NCBI GenBank assembly: GCA_902492275.1
Contig: CABUKW010000067.1
Coordinates: 1-15,113 of the forward strand
Length of the DNA stretch: 15,113 nucleotides
Direction of reading: 5' to 3'
DNA from: an uncultured Peptococcaceae bacterium
GTDB taxonomy: Bacteria; Bacillota; Peptococcia; Peptococcales; Peptococcaceae
The stretch's first letter is position 1. The number at the start of each line of letters is the position of its first letter. Positions 14,890 through 15,113 of this stretch are shown here, piece after piece. The position numbers and the translations under genes were made by a program. Under the pieces are notes generated by a model. The model ran no database searches, was not told the DNA's origin, and saw only the letters and a list, made by a program, of their open reading frames with translations.

Positions 14890-15113
14890 ATGAAATTCGG
14901 CTATGCCAGGGTGTTTGCGGAGGAGTCTCATCCTCAGTGGGAGAAGCTGCTGGAGCTGGTGGGCGACGACCGCTTTGTCTTTGCCGATCGGCGTACAAAA
15001 GAATATGAGCGTAAAAATTATCTGTTTCTGCGCAATATGCTGCGCCCTGGCGATACGCTCTATGTGGATGGGCTGGACAGTCTGGGCGGCACCTTGGAGG
15101 AGATAGCCGAGGA
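14890..15113 (+). CDS. Serine resolvase-like protein lacking catalytic residues (3' end outside window)
   Basis: The N-terminal 74 residues align by eye with the catalytic domain of small serine recombinases of the gamma-delta resolvase/Hin type: MKFGYARV (1-8), FLRNMLRPGDTLYVDGLDSLGG (46-67) and EEIAE (70-74). The catalytic serine after RV is phenylalanine (F9), with no Ser or Thr until S13. The usual DRxxR reads D63-S-L-G-G67, so both arginines are lost; R7 remains. Recombination activity is therefore unlikely. It may be a domesticated DNA-binding protein or a decaying gene. GGGGGA lies 7 bases before the ATG, and the frame is open to the right edge with no internal stop. Base composition is clearly richer in G+C than the AT-rich genes before it. 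Confidence 0.82.
   Translation, partial: MKFGYARVFAEESHPQWEKLLELVGDDRFVFADRRTKEYERKNYLFLRNMLRPGDTLYVDGLDSLGGTLEEIAE

Noticed and set aside
14903..15106. Alternative plus-strand frame overlapping the resolvase-like gene
   Set aside because: The frame starting at 14890 has the ribosome site and a clear resolvase framework; this one has no recognisable features.

Overview
The window is a cell-surface polysaccharide cluster with every gene on the plus strand. It most likely comes from a low-to-moderate G+C Bacillota. The evidence is strong AAGGAG/AGGAGG-type ribosome binding sites, frequent GTG/TTG starts, tight ATGA overlaps, and a gene set resembling the streptococcal rhamnose-polysaccharide (Rgp/Gac) loci. 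A Negativicutes host with an outer membrane is also possible; the sequence alone does not decide this.

Layout. (1) Bases 1-1820: two GT2 glycosyltransferases, the first open to the left edge, the second strongly RgpB-like. (2) 1840-5332: a complete dTDP-L-rhamnose set in the order rfbA-rfbD-rfbB-rfbC. A 92-base gap with a strong hairpin before rfbC is the only sizeable break in this block. (3) 5338-7952: an ABC-2 polysaccharide exporter (Wzm/Wzt type). The permease carries an unusual N-terminal extracytoplasmic domain and the ATPase has a C-terminal glycan-recognition domain. (4) 7976-11404: one giant protein joining a SAM methyltransferase, a beta-rich domain, a coiled coil with a 42-bp tandem repeat, and two GT2 domains. 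(5) 11521-14857: a lipid-linked side-chain module, made of a multi-spanning GT-C-like transferase, a DPM1/GacI-like polyprenyl-phosphate sugar synthase, a GacJ-like DUF2304 protein and an SMR-type putative flippase. (6) 14890 to the right edge: the N-terminus of a serine-resolvase-like protein that has lost the catalytic serine and key arginines.

How they may work together (inference): the rfb genes make dTDP-rhamnose. The GT2 enzymes build a rhamnose-containing backbone on a lipid carrier inside the cell. The methyltransferase-coiled coil-GT fusion may extend and cap the chain with a length check. Wzt recognises the finished chain and Wzm exports it. Outside the membrane, the GT-C protein adds side-chain sugars supplied by the synthase, its DUF2304 partner and the flippase.

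Base composition changes along the window. The rfb block is intermediate (29 G/C of 60 in 3181-3240). From the second half of wzt to the flippase it is AT-rich (16 of 60 in 7621-7680; 15 of 60 in 12301-12360). The resolvase-like gene is GC-richer (35 of 60 in 14941-15000). This fits a mosaic locus whose polymer-specific part was exchanged. No RNA gene, CRISPR array or complete insertion sequence was seen.
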